Part shown: positions 49,730 through 62,870 of the stretch, piece after piece
How positions within the stretch are numbered: position 1 is the first letter of the stretch
How the letters are laid out: every line of letters begins with the position of its first letter
From: Clavelina lepadiformis
Lineage: Eukaryota > Chordata > Ascidiacea > Aplousobranchia > Clavelinidae
Assembly: GCF_947623445.1 (NCBI RefSeq)
Contig: NC_135242.1
Location: forward strand, 7,440,001-7,504,000
Length of the DNA: 64,000 nucleotides
Reading direction: 5' to 3'
The notes under the pieces: generated by a model
What the model saw: only the letters and a program-made list of their open reading frames with translations
What the model was told of the DNA's origin: nothing
Database searches by the model: none
Program-made: the position numbers and the translations under genes

Positions 49730-51468
49730 ACAATTAACATCTTGTTAACGAAATCAAGCTAAGGAGATTTGTGCATTGTTCTTGCCATATTAACAACAAT
49801 CTGCATGTTCAGCAGCAGACGCTACTCAACAAAACAGGCAAGCCAATGTGGTAAGTCTCTAGAGCGTAATGGGTAAGCGCGTTAGGCTGTCTTTGAAAAT
49901 TTCTGTGATACATTGTTTTCGTGCATCCATGGTGATACTTGGAACATAGTACGAGGTACACTAGACGGCGGCTTTTCGACTTATTCAAGATTAACAAAAC
50001 GTGCTCGTGATATCACCGGAAACTGCTTTTCTTGGCTTAAGTATAGTCTATAGGCAAAGACGCAAAGTATCAATAAGTGAGACGTGAATAAATTTTTTAA
50101 AAGTAACTGTATTTGGAAATTTAGAAGTTAGCTGTCAATTTCATCGCACTATACAAAACAAGATTCCTTTCTGGATCTGTGCAGTTATGTTACAATAAGT
50201 TGTACAAAAATAAGCAATGGAAATATATTATGATAATTATGAAATAACCAATCATTTTCGTTTACTTACAGTTACTGTCCAAAATAACTAAAAGGAAATT
50301 GGCCAAGGAACATTACGCTTTTGTTTAATAACTAACTTATGTATAATTTCGCTATAACCCTGGAAGGTTATGCAATTTTTCTAGAACGGAAGCAATAATG
50401 TAAAAAATCTTAATTCTTTACTTTTTGATATAGCCTTCTGTAAAACTACATTACCTATATAAGCAAACAGTGGAAAGTCAAAGTTGCAGTAAAACGTGTG
50501 GAAATGTTTCGATAATATCCGTTAAAAATTGAATAAAATCGGTACAGTATGTAAATAACCTACTTCTTTACTAAAGGGCGATGTCTGAGAAGGTATATTG
50601 CTACGCTTATTTTTTCTTATGGTGTAAGCCGATTTTTATTTTGTTTTGAAGTAGCTAGGCTAATACTGTACATGTCTTAATCATACTTTGAGTATTTTCT
50701 CTTCTTGATCTTCGACATGGCATTTCTGTTTTCTTAAAAATTTTAGATCAAAAACAACACATTACGCTGTCTGCATAGCTAGATCATTGAAACAAATGAC
50801 AAAAGAATCATCATCGGAACATTCTATGTAAAGTTCCCCCGAATTGGTGATCGTGATCTACCAGATAAATATAACGACAAACATATCAAAGTTTTGTTTG
50901 GCTCCAGGTTTCTTGGCAATTTGTAGCAACTTACTCAGAACAAAAGCAGGAAATGGACTTAATGACTTATATTCGAAATTCTTTTAATTAGTGAACCTTA
51001 ATTAAAATAATGGATAATTGAAGCTGCTGTAGCTAATACCTGACATTCAATAACCGTTGTTTTGTAATAAATATGTCATTTTCGGAAACATAAATGTGTG
51101 GTAACATCGCAAATTTTTAAATAACGCTCTTTAAATTGCAAGATTGAGGCAGAGCAAAATTGTGTATGACTGGTAGCAAAACTAGCGTGCAGGTTATACA
51201 GTTACCCAGATTTTTTATCTAATCTAACAGATAATAGTATGTACGTTTTAAATGATTCTATAAAAAATCAATACAGTTAAAGAATCAAATAGGCCTACAA
51301 CAGAAAAAAATAATGGTGATGTGTGCTGGCCGTGGTTAAACAAATTTATTTACAGTACTTATTCAATGGAAGTTGCCTCTGCAGAAGATTTTATTTATTT
51401 TTATTCTTGTTTTTGCACTATTCACAGGAGTCTTGGTACATTTGAAGTTTATTTCTGTTCTATGAAAA
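49730..51468. other. Intergenic, nothing firm
   Basis: A short stretch near 49858-49895 (AGAGCGTAATGGGTAAGCGC) resembles a tRNA A box but lacks a B box and cloverleaf, so it may be another SINE fragment. Otherwise AT-rich and without features. Confidence 0.4.
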
Positions 51469-53900
51469 ATGAATGATACTGACAAGTACCAAATAATACC
51501 TGCAGAAAGAAAAGGTAAGCAACAATTTTTTACAGGCTTTTACATTTGCTGATTTTAATTTGGGAATTCATAAAAGTAGGCCTATACTTTTTATACATAC
51601 ATTTAATATTTCATATATAAACTGTAAATAACTCATGTTACATTAGATTATAGGTAGCCTATCATTCGAAGGCAGATCTGCTTTCTATAACTCAAATATT
51701 GTTGATTAAATCTTACATGTAACATAACATGCTTTCAAGTGATATTAGTTTATATTATACAGAGTCTCTACAAGTCTACATTATAGTAAGTAAAGACAAC
51801 AGAACTTATTTTTTGTCGTTCATTTAGATGATTCCGCAAAAAGGCTCACGATAGCCTTAGGTCTTGCCTTACTACTGGCCGCATTGGGAGTGATCTTGTC
51901 CATCGCCTCACTAATTATGGTAAAATTATTTTGACGAAAAGTGACTTTCTTGTGTATATTTACAGTTTAGTTACTGAAAGCTTAATTTTACTTATTGGAA
52001 ATCGAGCCAATGGATATAATTTTACGCTGTTGGATACAAGTACAACTTTTCTATAAACTGAAAATCGTTTGAAAAACGTAACAAAAAATATAAGCTTGTT
52101 AATGTATGGTATCGAGTGCTCATTAACTTCTTCACGCTAGGAAGCAAATGTCTATGGCCAACTTATTGTGTATAATTATAATTATGTGTACTTATTGTTC
52201 ATATATAGGTAAAGCAAACAACTAAAGATTGCAACGATGCTATCGCAAGTAAGTGGATATTGAAAAAGTACCAAATGACCAATTGAAATCTATTCACCAT
52301 GATCAGAATCATCATGAAAATAAGCACTTTGTCAGCTTAAAATTAAATGATAGTTACATCTATAGGCAATCTTTAAAGATATTTATTCATTCTGAAACAC
52401 CAACCTATCTATCTATGTAAGTTATAAGCTATTATTATTTTTATTCCGCCAAGGTTTAGAAATGAAGTTTCAGCTGCGCATGGTCAACTTTCCTCAACGT
52501 ATGGATGTTTCTGAAGGGTTGTCTTCTAATTCTTCTGCTCCTCTTACTAAAACAACGAAACAGCCTCAGATTTTAACAACGCCGCAACCTCAAATTGCTC
52601 CCCAAGTCCAGCAAAAATCCTCGAATCGTAAATTGTAGTTAATCTATACCTTACCATTATACAATACTGTGATACATTCGAATGTACTAATATAGTTGGA
52701 AACCATTTTTGTTGTTGTAACGTAAATTTTTTCAGACCATGGTTAAACTATTGCTAAACCCGTCTTATAAGTTAGTATTGTTTCGTAGTAAAAGCATTGC
52801 GTTTGATAAACTTATTTATGGTGATTTTCATCTAACTTTTGTTATAAATAACTTGTCTTTTTGCAGCCATTAACGCGCAACTTCAACGCTGCACAACCAA
52901 TGGCTCTCTATGTGTATTTCCATTCATCTACAGAGGCGTTACTTACAATGATTGTACAATGGTCAATCATGACAGACTTTGGTGTGGTCTCTCGAGCAAT
53001 TACGATATTATTCCAAAATGGGAAAACTGTGTCGATTGTCATGGTTCTAATGCCGATGACGCTGCTGATGGTGTGCTTATGCTATAAAAACCTGATACAT
53101 TTTTTGTGGTAGCTACAGTGTTAGAAATCGGTTTATCGTTGTACTTCGCAACATATAAAAAATTTATCAATAGTACACTAACAGTTTCAGGTTTCTGCGA
53201 AGGTGGACTTTATTACAAGAACACGTGCATTTGGCTTCCTTATGTCGCTGGTGAATTTGTCAGTTTTGATTACGCTCTCAGGATTTGTTCGGGAAGATTG
53301 CTCGAAATCACTGATGAACCAACGTACAATGTTGTGTATAACTACATCAAGTATTATTGGTCGTATCAAGTGACTTGGGGAAGAGGACCTTTTCACGGCT
53401 GGCTTGGATCAAGTTACACAGTATGTCCGGCCAATCAGTGGTCTTCCAACTTTTTTGGCCCCCAGTTTAAAGACCAGTGGGCTAAATTTTTGAAAACTCA
53501 CGTTTGTTTAGTGGTACACTTTGTTACTTATGTTTCTGCTTGATTTTTATCACGACTTATTCCCAGAACATTTCTCCTGTGATAAAGATAATGTTTTAAA
53601 TTGTTTAAACATCTTCAACCTAAGCAGATGTGCAAGAAAGATAAACAAAATCATAACGGCATTTGTGTTTTATATTTGCAGTATGCAAACAATCCGAATC
53701 ACGTTGTCAACCTATCGAACGGATCCGACATAATTTTACCAAGCTTGATGTGGCAACCAGCTACTCCAACATTTTACACCGGTCATACTCGCATGTCCTT
53801 AGTTGTAAGGATCAATGATGACAGCATTCACAAAGGAATCTCCAACCGACCAGATGATGAAAAATTTGTTCCGATTTGTGTTCGCAATGTACCACAGTGA
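51469..53900 (+). CDS. Type II membrane protein with FnII and C-type lectin-like domains
   Basis: Seven exons: 51469-51514, 51828-51919, 52209-52248, 52454-52627, 52867-53070 (or 53043), 53191-53501, 53682-53900, giving 361 (or 352) residues in frame. The short cytosolic start (MNDTDKYQIIPAERK) is followed by one membrane segment in exon 2 (ALGLALLLAALGVILSIASL), so the C-terminus is outside. Exon 4 is a Ser/Thr/Pro/Gln stalk. Exon 5 is a fibronectin type II domain (CVFPFIYRGVTYNDC, then LWCGL and WENC). Exons 6-7 are a C-type lectin-like domain (CEGGLYYKNTC, ICSGRLLEI, GWLGSSY, PSLMW, PICV). QPD/EPN and WND sugar/Ca2+ motifs are absent, so classic sugar binding is uncertain. FnII plus CTLD recalls the mannose-receptor family, but with single domains and type II topology. 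The donor of exon 6 (GTTTGT) is weak. Confidence 0.8.
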
Positions 53901-55886
53901 CGTCATGGTCAGAAAATGTTTCTTGTTACTTTATGCCCCAGAAAGAAAATCTTGACTCTTGCCATTGTACTTAAATACATCCTTCGTCCATGATTACAAA
54001 GCGAGAAATGTAGCTTACTGGTTATCAACTTTATGTAGAAAACTTCACTTCGCAAGACATTTATCAAGCTTGGTTTCTGTCCGGTACAAAACCAGGAAAG
54101 AAGCTTAAAACAAAATGTTAATAAATGTTAAAATGTACTTGTTCAGTTACTTATTCGCAGATTAGATTTATGTAAATTATGTCTAATTGGTTTGCAGATA
54201 TGATCAGTAATCATATCTTTATCGGCCTTTTGCTGATAAATTCTAACGTTTTTTGGCCGATTAATCGGTTTTTAATAACTTGCCACTGATAAAATTTTCG
54301 TGACACACATTCTCAATATTTTTTTTGGGATCGGTAAATCATTCAGTTTTAACAGTGGACCATTTATGAAATTTTTATAATATCAATAACGCTGTATAAA
54401 TTGGAAGGAAGGAATTATTTTTTTCACGCAACAAGAACGGGCTTAGTCATTTCCAAAATGGGCATGCCATTTAACAGTTGCAAGACGGCGACAACCATTA
54501 GGACGTTGCAGGATTAGAGAATGGAAAGAAAAACACTAAAAACCTGGTAGTTTGCCAAGATCAATAGAAACAGTCAAGTTTTATGTTGGTAAGTTTATTT
54601 ACGAACAAAACATGATAATGTACATCACTACAAACAAGCTCAACAAGTCCAGATCGTGAAGACTTGAAAGGAAAACAAAGTCAGTTAACAACAGGTTAAT
54701 ATTAGGCAATAGAAGATTTAATGATATATTTCCACGCAGACGTGTACAGAAATATTCAAGCAATTATTTATCAATTTATCAATATTGTACAACAATAAAG
54801 ATACCTTTATCACGTAATCAAATAAGGCTTCAAAAATCATCTGACTGTCAAGCGTACAATCATTGGTCAAAAAATAGCGGAAAAGAAGTGGCAAGTGCAA
54901 CTGGCAAAAGAATCAAGCAAGAGCAAGTCACTGAACACTGCAAATGGATAAAGGAAGTTGAAGCGATCGAGGTACTCGCTACTTGCTGGGTACTAAATCA
55001 TAGCGTCAGTAGGTACGTTTTTCCAGATATCATAGCAGCATGTCACGAAGATTGGTCAGCGTTCATATCGACGCATTAGAGAGAACTTGCAATATTTCAA
55101 CGGCGTACATTGTGAGGGAAATCATTACTACGCGCATGCGACGACAAGCTTGTGGTTAGCTAAATATCACTTGTGTATTTGAAGCCTTTAATACAGTGAT
55201 TAGAGGTTTCGGTGACCTGCGCTTCAATTACCTTAACAATAAATCTTAGCAACACGGAAAGCACCGTCTTTGGCGTTTTAGACTAGTACGGAAATTTTAT
55301 GGTGTTTTGTGCCCAGCATTAAGCACCAATACAAGCACTTTTTGTGATAAATATACACGTAACCACGGCGCTCGTCCGGATTTCGCTGAAAAGATGTTTA
55401 GTATTATTAGTTGAACACTGTTAACGTTAGGTGTTTAGTATCAATGTCAATTCATGAAGCGGCTCGGCAATTCAAGTCATCCACTGTCAAGAACTCAACC
55501 ACAACTAGTAATACTGAAGAAATGAGTATATATATATATATAATATATATATACACACAACATATATACCTGCGTTTACTGTACCTAATTACTGAAGTGC
55601 AAGCGAATAAAATACTTTTCCGATGCCACCTTGTCGCAACTGGATGACCACACAATAACCCATTGTTCTATTTCTTCGAGAGCATAGTGTTGCGGACTAA
55701 CGTGATCTAACGTGATCTAACCTGCATATTTCAATGGCTGGTCCAAACAATTTACTGCCAAGGCTGAGACTCGAGTATGTGAGATAACACTGTATGGCCT
55801 TACATGGATGAGTTCGCCATTTATCAAAACTTGTACTGCCTCCTACATGAAGATGATGTTTTCCTCGTACAACATTCATGACAACT
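53901..55886. other. Intergenic between two convergent genes
   Basis: Holds the 3-prime ends of the lectin-like gene (+) and the ZDHHC gene (-). A TA/CA microsatellite lies at about 55526-55567. Around 54215-54275, GGCC/ATCGG strings look like a decayed MITE end, but no element could be defined. No further gene is seen. Confidence 0.45.
55526..55567. repeat. TA-rich dinucleotide microsatellite
   Basis: A run of TATATA with a short ACACACA stretch. Confidence 0.85.
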
Positions 55887-58800
55887 TCAATTTGAAATTA
55901 AAGTTTCTGTCTCTAAAGTCGGGTGACCTAAAGCACGTCGAGCCAAAGCGGAACCGTTGGACAATTTTTCGTGGCCAGTGTCTTCGTCTGGCGGTTGATT
56001 AGTGGCACCTTGCTCAAATCGGCCAACTATTGAAGAAACATGTCCTGCGGTTGGTAATCGCTCATACTTCTGCATCCCAATCAGCAACATCTGCTGTTTT
56101 GTGGCAGGGGTGGTCCTCGGACGAGTTTTCGATCGCGTCGGTGACTTCTTGTCACGCTTTGACTTGTCAGTGCGGATTCGGACCTCGCTAGACTTTGTAG
56201 TCCTTTGAAATTTTTCAGGAGGATATTCCGTGAAGTCTTTGATGTCAGTTCCGTTGCCAAGAGTTTCAATGCTGTTGCGCTTGTGTGAAGGAGAATTTTT
56301 GATTGAAGTATTTGAACTTGGTGGAATTTCCTCCGCTGCAGCCTGGACGGTGAGTTCGCATCCGCTGTCGGAAAACGTAGCAGACGAGGAGAGACGATCG
56401 TCACGGTATTTCTGCATCTCTCTTTCCGCTTCTTTGACTTGAAACTCTGCTTCGCGCAAATGAGCATCCAACTCCAAATTTACCTAAGAGTAGTTGCAAA
56501 AAAGTTTAAAATGATTGCTAACCAATTCAAAATAAGTAAAAGGTGGTCTTACCGTACCTTTTCTGAATTTATTACATGATTCCTAATTTGTCTGACATCA
56601 TAACCATCAGGAGATTTCAGAGTTGCGGTCTGTTGGACCCCATCAGTCGAGTTACTGTTATTTAAATTAATAGCGTTTACATCGGTAACGAGAGGCATAT
56701 TTCGCGGACGCGGAGGCAACCATAACGAGTTGACATTGTCATAATCGCCCGTGGTTTTTCCACTTGAGCGTTTTCTCCTTCTGTTGGAATGTCCGTTTGC
56801 CTTCCAGGAGTTGTCAGTGTAAGTTGTGAGATGTTCGGCGTTATTGCTGTTATTTTGTGACTGCATTTGCAAGAGTTTTGAGTCTTGTTTTGAAGTCATT
56901 TTGCTATGGTCGGCAGATTTGGAGGGAATTTGGCTGCTCTCTTTCGACTGTTGTTCTTGCGATGTACGTAAAAGTTTTTCATATGCTTCTTCCGCTCGGC
57001 TGCCCTTCCGGGATGAGAGCTCTTCTTCATCTTCCCCATCGTATTCAGAGCAGGAGGATAGATCAAGTTGATTGTTGAGGGAGCTCATGGAGCCATGACT
57101 CTTACCTGTAGATAAAGAAACTCAGTTATTTATTGCATTACATTAGCAATTTTCTGCTTAGTGAAAGTAACACATCGAAGAAAAAGTGATAAGGTTTGAA
57201 ATTGTTGATTCATAAGCTTGAGCTGCGAAAAAACCCTGTTAACTGGTTATATGTCCATTTCTAATTAAGCTACATCAAAAGAAATGATCAATTTGCACCT
57301 TTTGTTTAAAAAAAATTTACTTCAAATTAACTACCATTTTTTTTCGATTGAAAAGCACTGAATGAAGATGACGTAATACATACCAAAGCTCTGACTGCCC
57401 GAGATTCTATTGAAAATCGAGTCAGACAGCGAGAGGTTGCTTTTGGACGAAAAAGCATTCCCGTCGTGTCGTCCGCGGTTAAAAGACGAACCTGCACTCC
57501 AAGTATCATCGTCTATATGGTTGGCACCGCTGTTGACAACCTTGATTAATTCAACATGAAATGTAAATTCATAGAAATCATCAGTACCGGTAATATTTGT
57601 GAAATATCGAACAATCTTCCGCTGATAAAGTGGGCACCATGAAACGTGTGAGTATCCAAACTAATGCCAACTATTCACCAATCATCACCATGTGCATACC
57701 ACAAAATTGATGTAAAGCACTGATTGACGAGCGACCGTCAAGTGAAAGCATATGAGGGTAGATAATTCGGCGTTTTACCGTTTTCTGTAAAGCTTGGCTA
57801 GGCGCTTTTGCATTTTTAATGGGCCGCGTTTTCTCTATGTGCTAATGTATAGAATAGCAGAGTGCTGCGAGCGCCTGCACTTAACAATTAATATACAACT
57901 TGGCGTATTGATCATAATTAATTCTCAGGAGTGCTAACCTTGGATTTACTCCAAATGTTATCTATCCACAAATCAGGATTGACACACACAATTGGTGTAA
58001 GGAAGCGTCGGTGGTTTAATGATCACTGGGTTCTTCTTGACTTAAATGTTATGTAATAACGCAAATTTATTAACACTGCTGATTGTGTCAGCGACGATTA
58101 AAAAAATGAAAGCAGGATGTTAGAAAACTGCAGTGGTATGAAGGCTATTTATTAAGGTCTCTACTGACTTTACTATCCCAGGTCAAAGATTTGCGGAGAG
58201 TTACCATTATAATTTAATAGTTAATGCAACAATTAAAAGATAAACAAAACCCATAAAGAAATGACTTACAGTATTGGCATAATGCTTAAGCTTACACTTC
58301 CTGTAGCAGCACACTACACAGCCTTAATTCATTAAGAAGCTCCTTTAGGCTAAAACACTTAAGTTTGCCGGGGACTTCGATCGAAATCAAAGCGAAATTG
58401 AATTTAATAATCGGCTCTGACGTGACCGCGGTGCTATAGAAAATTAAAATTGATTTAACTTCTGACTTGAAGCAATGTCTTACCTGGGCCGAGTGGTCGT
58501 CTTGCGACTTGATCACAGTCACCTTAGCGCGAAAGCGATTGGGATCGAACTCCTGCAACAAGACTCATCTGGTTCTGTACGGTTTAACCAGGAGAGAAAA
58601 GCGAAAATGCAAAGCAGTTATCGTACACTGGTAATACCTTTCTACCGTTGTGGTCAGGCGCCTTTCGATTAGCATTGACGATGCGCACTTCGGGGTCCAT
58701 TCTGTTCATTTCGATGTCACCGATTTCCATTGTGGCTCTGCGTTGAGATCCACCAAAATAATAAAAATAATAACTTTAGTTCACGGCTCGTTAAAGTCAA

Positions 58801-61800
58801 GTTAAAATCATGAATAAATTTCGCCAAAGGGCACGTTTTTAGATTATGGTTGCGTGGTCTGCCCAAACGACTTCCGAGAAATAACAAAACTCAACAAATA
58901 CGTGCAAGGAAAGACAATGCCACTTCATTCGAAAACATACAGGAAGCCTTGTAGTGACAACGCCCATAGCCAGGGTGAAACCAGCGCATTTCGCAGTACA
59001 TTCTATTTAACAACACAAGACGTTGCAAGAGCGTCAATACACGCGGGTTGTGTCAGCAATCGTGTAATGCATAGCAGATAGCATTTGGCGTCGTTGAAAC
59101 CGTAAGCGACGAAGCCTAAACCATGGCAAGTGACGCTGTTTTTGATGACGCGTATTACTTCACTGTCGGTAAATATCTCAAGTTTCCTTGTTAATGTGAC
59201 ATCACCACATGATACTCTGGGTTGTGTAATCTTATATGGATGCGATTGCTACTCAGGTTTGCATCGCGATTAGGCAAGACATGCCATTTTTCTTACGCAA
59301 CTTCCTCTGGTTATTGAACAAGTTCCGCAATTGGGCGATGTTATCTTATCTCAACAAATACCTTGTTCCAGTTTAAAACAAGTTCAGAAGCAAAGAATTT
59401 ATCCTTCAACTAAACTATTATGCAACATCACAACAACTACAAAGCTACCGACAATACGCCTGGTCCACATATTGCGCCGAAAAATACAAAACAAATGGAC
59501 GTGGAAAGCAATAGGCAACCTTTGGCATTGGTCGCTTTGTGCAAAGTCCGGACGCAGGTAAGTTGCAACCGTGGGGGGAGGAGGAGGTGCTTCCGTGTCT
59601 TGGGAGAGAGCTTCAAGAGGAATCTCTTCAAACGAGTTATCCTGTCAGGTAAATAATAAATATCTTTTTAACACTGACTTCAAGAATGATGTAATACAAA
59701 ATTTAGGTAATATAATTTATGATAATGTAAATACGCCTTAGATAGTGTACTGGTGTATTTAAAGAAGTATTTCACAGAACTTAGAGCACAATAGTGCTAA
59801 ACACGGTACAGCATTAATTCCAGCTCTACTCGTAAAAAACTGCCATTATGATTAAAGCACAGCGGCTGGTACGCAGTTGTATGAGACCTTGTCGAGTACT
59901 GTCACCGGCTGCATGCTTCCGTTTTCTTGCACCCTTATAACGACCATGCTGGATGATGTGGGTTGTTGCTTTTTGTACGGCGTGTCTGTCGTCAGCCGTG
60001 ATAAATCTGTTGGCGTGTATGTGACGTAGCTGGGAAATATGAAAAGCAATTTCGATCCAAATAAAACGGGAACAAAGCTAACATATGTTTGACGGTGGTT
60101 CAATGTCACAACTATAAAAGAGTATGAAGTATAAAGAACAGTAAATTTTGCCTCACTCACTTAGGCGCTTCAGATACACAGAAGGTTTTCGCGCAATTGT
60201 TTACACAGCCCTCGTCGAATGGATTTATGCCGTTTCTAAATTTGCCAGTAACCTAAAACGAAAACCGATCGAATATGAAGTCTTTCGCCGAAGTGGCATA
60301 CCTACAATTCAATTCAACCAAATCACATATTAATTTCCGATAACTAGTATCACCTGTTCGTTAGTTGTTCTGCCACGAATTACCAGAGTTATATGGAAGA
60401 CGGTGAGGCCGATTACGGGTATAAAAAGCAGGAATACGATGACGAGAAGAAAAATTCTACAACAGATCTCATATAAATGCTCTGACGTGTGTTTTGCGTT
60501 ACATCAATTTGTGTCATATGAACATTAGGAAGCTCAGCCAAGTCGACGTGATATACTTGGGTAGTGAACGCGTTTCCTTTTAAAAAACACAGGACACTAT
60601 AGCAAACATTGAAGGTACCAAACAATCGGAAGTAAAAAATTTTTTTTTTCATGTCAGAAGATATTATATAGCTATAAATAAAACAAACCTCGATTTGGCT
60701 TAAAATATTTTTGTTGAAACATTTTAACTTAATTCAGTCCTTAATACATGGCTGACTTACAGTCAGATGTCATAACTAGCCGAATAATCTGATTGTTGGA
60801 TATTATTTAGAACATAAGACACAACACGAAGTAAAATAATTAAAAATAGCTTAAATTATTAATGAAATACCACTAACATAAATAATAAATATAACAACTA
60901 AAGCCAGACTAAGATTTCTAAATTTTATATACTCACGATATTCCAACAAATACATCGTAGGTTGGCGCCGGAATAGCGCTGGCACTATTTCGAATGATAA
61001 ACCATAAAGACACAGCAAATGTATTGACCATGTGAAGCGATAATGTCAACAAAAACGTGAAGAAGTATCGATAATTACGACGACCGATGCAATTGTTAAT
61101 CCAAGGGCAGTGGTGATCAAATTTCTGAAAAAAGAAATGGATAATACAAGCAGATTGGCTACTACACATTTACAAATAAAATATAACATCCTAACATAAT
61201 TACAGATAAATTCCTTAGTGTTTAACAGTTCCACTTATTTGGAATTCAATGTAACAACAAAGACTGTTAGAGAAGCCACAAAAAAGTGGTAAAGTGGTAA
61301 CAACTAATAAACTGGAATGTAGCAAAACATGTTGGCTACAACAACCTCTTCAGGTCACAGACACACAAAATCAACACGAACATGAGCCAGCTGAGGTTAG
61401 CAAATTCCCACAAGTATGAATAACTGAAGTAAAAGCATGTTGTTGAATATTTTATAGCAGGCTATGGAAAATAAAGCAAAAACAAATTGAAGACATTCTC
61501 ACTGCACCATATATTACAAAGCTTTTACAGTAAACATATAATATAATCAAATTCTCAAACCTATTTTAACCTAATACAATTAACCAGTTAAAAACAATTG
61601 AATAACCAAGTTTCATAACCATGTTAAAAAATCACAAAAATCAACGGATTTTTAAAATGCACACTCTAATGGTCGCGTAGTAGACACAAGATCGCTTCAA
61701 AGATAACTGGATGTTTTAAAAATCATACCTGTTTAATATATGCTCCACTGAAAATAATCACTGCGCTGCCAAATATGCAACAGTGAAAACCACTTTAAAC

Positions 61801-62870
61801 AAAGCAGTTTTATTGCAGTCAAAAGGCATAGTGCGACAAGCTATATTGTGACGTTACACACGAATACAAATTTATGACACAAGTACAAATAAAAATCGTA
61901 GCAAAAAATTCCAGGCGCTTTGATTCACCCTGACAAGACTGATCGTATCACATGCAGCCAGGCTACTTTAAGCTCTAAAAGCAAATTCAAGTGTGTGCAT
62001 GCATCTATTTGAGATTACACTGATGAACATTGGGGAGTCCATACATGCTTACTATCAACTGGCAGAGAAAGCTTAGCAGTAAAATTTCATAAAAAATTAA
62101 AAGATCAGCAACGTCGTGGCCTACAAAGTTACAAGATATGTACATCATATCATTTATACCTCTATACAGTTGTTACAGGCACTGCAGTGAGAAACCCTTG
62201 GTGGTCTATAAAACTTGCATGTACTACACCATTTCATCCGCACAGAGACATTCTGAATTAAGGCTGTGATGTGAACAGGAGCGCGAAAGTCATCTTCATC
62301 ATCTTCGGGTTCAGAACCTTTCATGTTTAATTGAAGATAATCGTTGTTAACATCAAACACACAAATAAATTGCTAATCAGATAATGTTCTCCCGCTTGTT
62401 ATATCCTCAAATTTAAGCCGGTCTTGCATTATAAAAATAAATTTCATTTAACTTAGAACTACAGGCAAATCTTGAGCACTCAAAACAAAAAAGTACATTG
62501 AAAATACCAAAATTATTGTGAATAAATGACAATAAAAAATTGAAACAAATATAACATACGTTTTGCAAATACTCCTGGATTCTTCATACCAGCCATTATG
62601 AAGTTAATGAGAGAATAAGTATAAATAATAGCAACATAAACTACAATCCACGGAGATACTTCAACCAACATTTTGCGCCCACTGAAAGAAAATTAGATAA
62701 ATTAAATTGGAATTACAAAAAACAAAGAATTGCCAAAAACTACTAAAAATATAAACATCCAAAAGTATAAAGAATACTCACGGAAAAGCAAAAAACAATG
62801 CTGACACTCCAATCAGGAGTGATGTTGCTAAAGCAGCAGGGAAGTACTTTTTTAAATTCATCTTCCCCAT
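55887..62870 (-). CDS. Palmitoyltransferase, ZDHHC5/8 type
   Basis: Thirteen exons on the minus strand: 62870-62782, 62681-62560, 62317-62160, 61124-60937, 60456-60354, 60252-60161, 60029-59888 (or 59873), 59641-59520, 58737-58638, 58552-58484, 57540-57384, 57105-56558, 56483-55887. The frame is kept through about 828-833 residues (human ZDHHC5/8 are about 715-765). DHHC enzymes transfer palmitate to protein cysteines at membranes. Seen in order: two membrane segments; Cys-rich domain ([39 protein letters not shown]) with the catalytic DHHC intact; two more membrane segments; RGRTTNEQ (TTxE motif); [10 protein letters not shown] (PaCCT motif); then a long Ser-rich cytosolic tail with APPPPP, an acidic patch (GEDEEELSS) and a charged helix ([17 protein letters not shown]). 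The end, ETLISN, lacks the EISV PDZ ligand of vertebrate ZDHHC5/8. Exon 3 uses AAAG before GTTCTGAACC, which best fits the family. Confidence 0.93.

Noticed and set aside
49855..49900. tRNA-like A box
   Set aside because: No B box, anticodon arm or 3-prime acceptor pairing; at best a SINE fragment.
62318..62360. Longer start of ZDHHC exon 3 ([14 protein letters not shown])
   Set aside because: It needs phase 0 from exon 2, whereas the exon 2 GTATGT donor is phase 1. Acceptor AAAG before GTTCTG fits both the phase and the family sequence.
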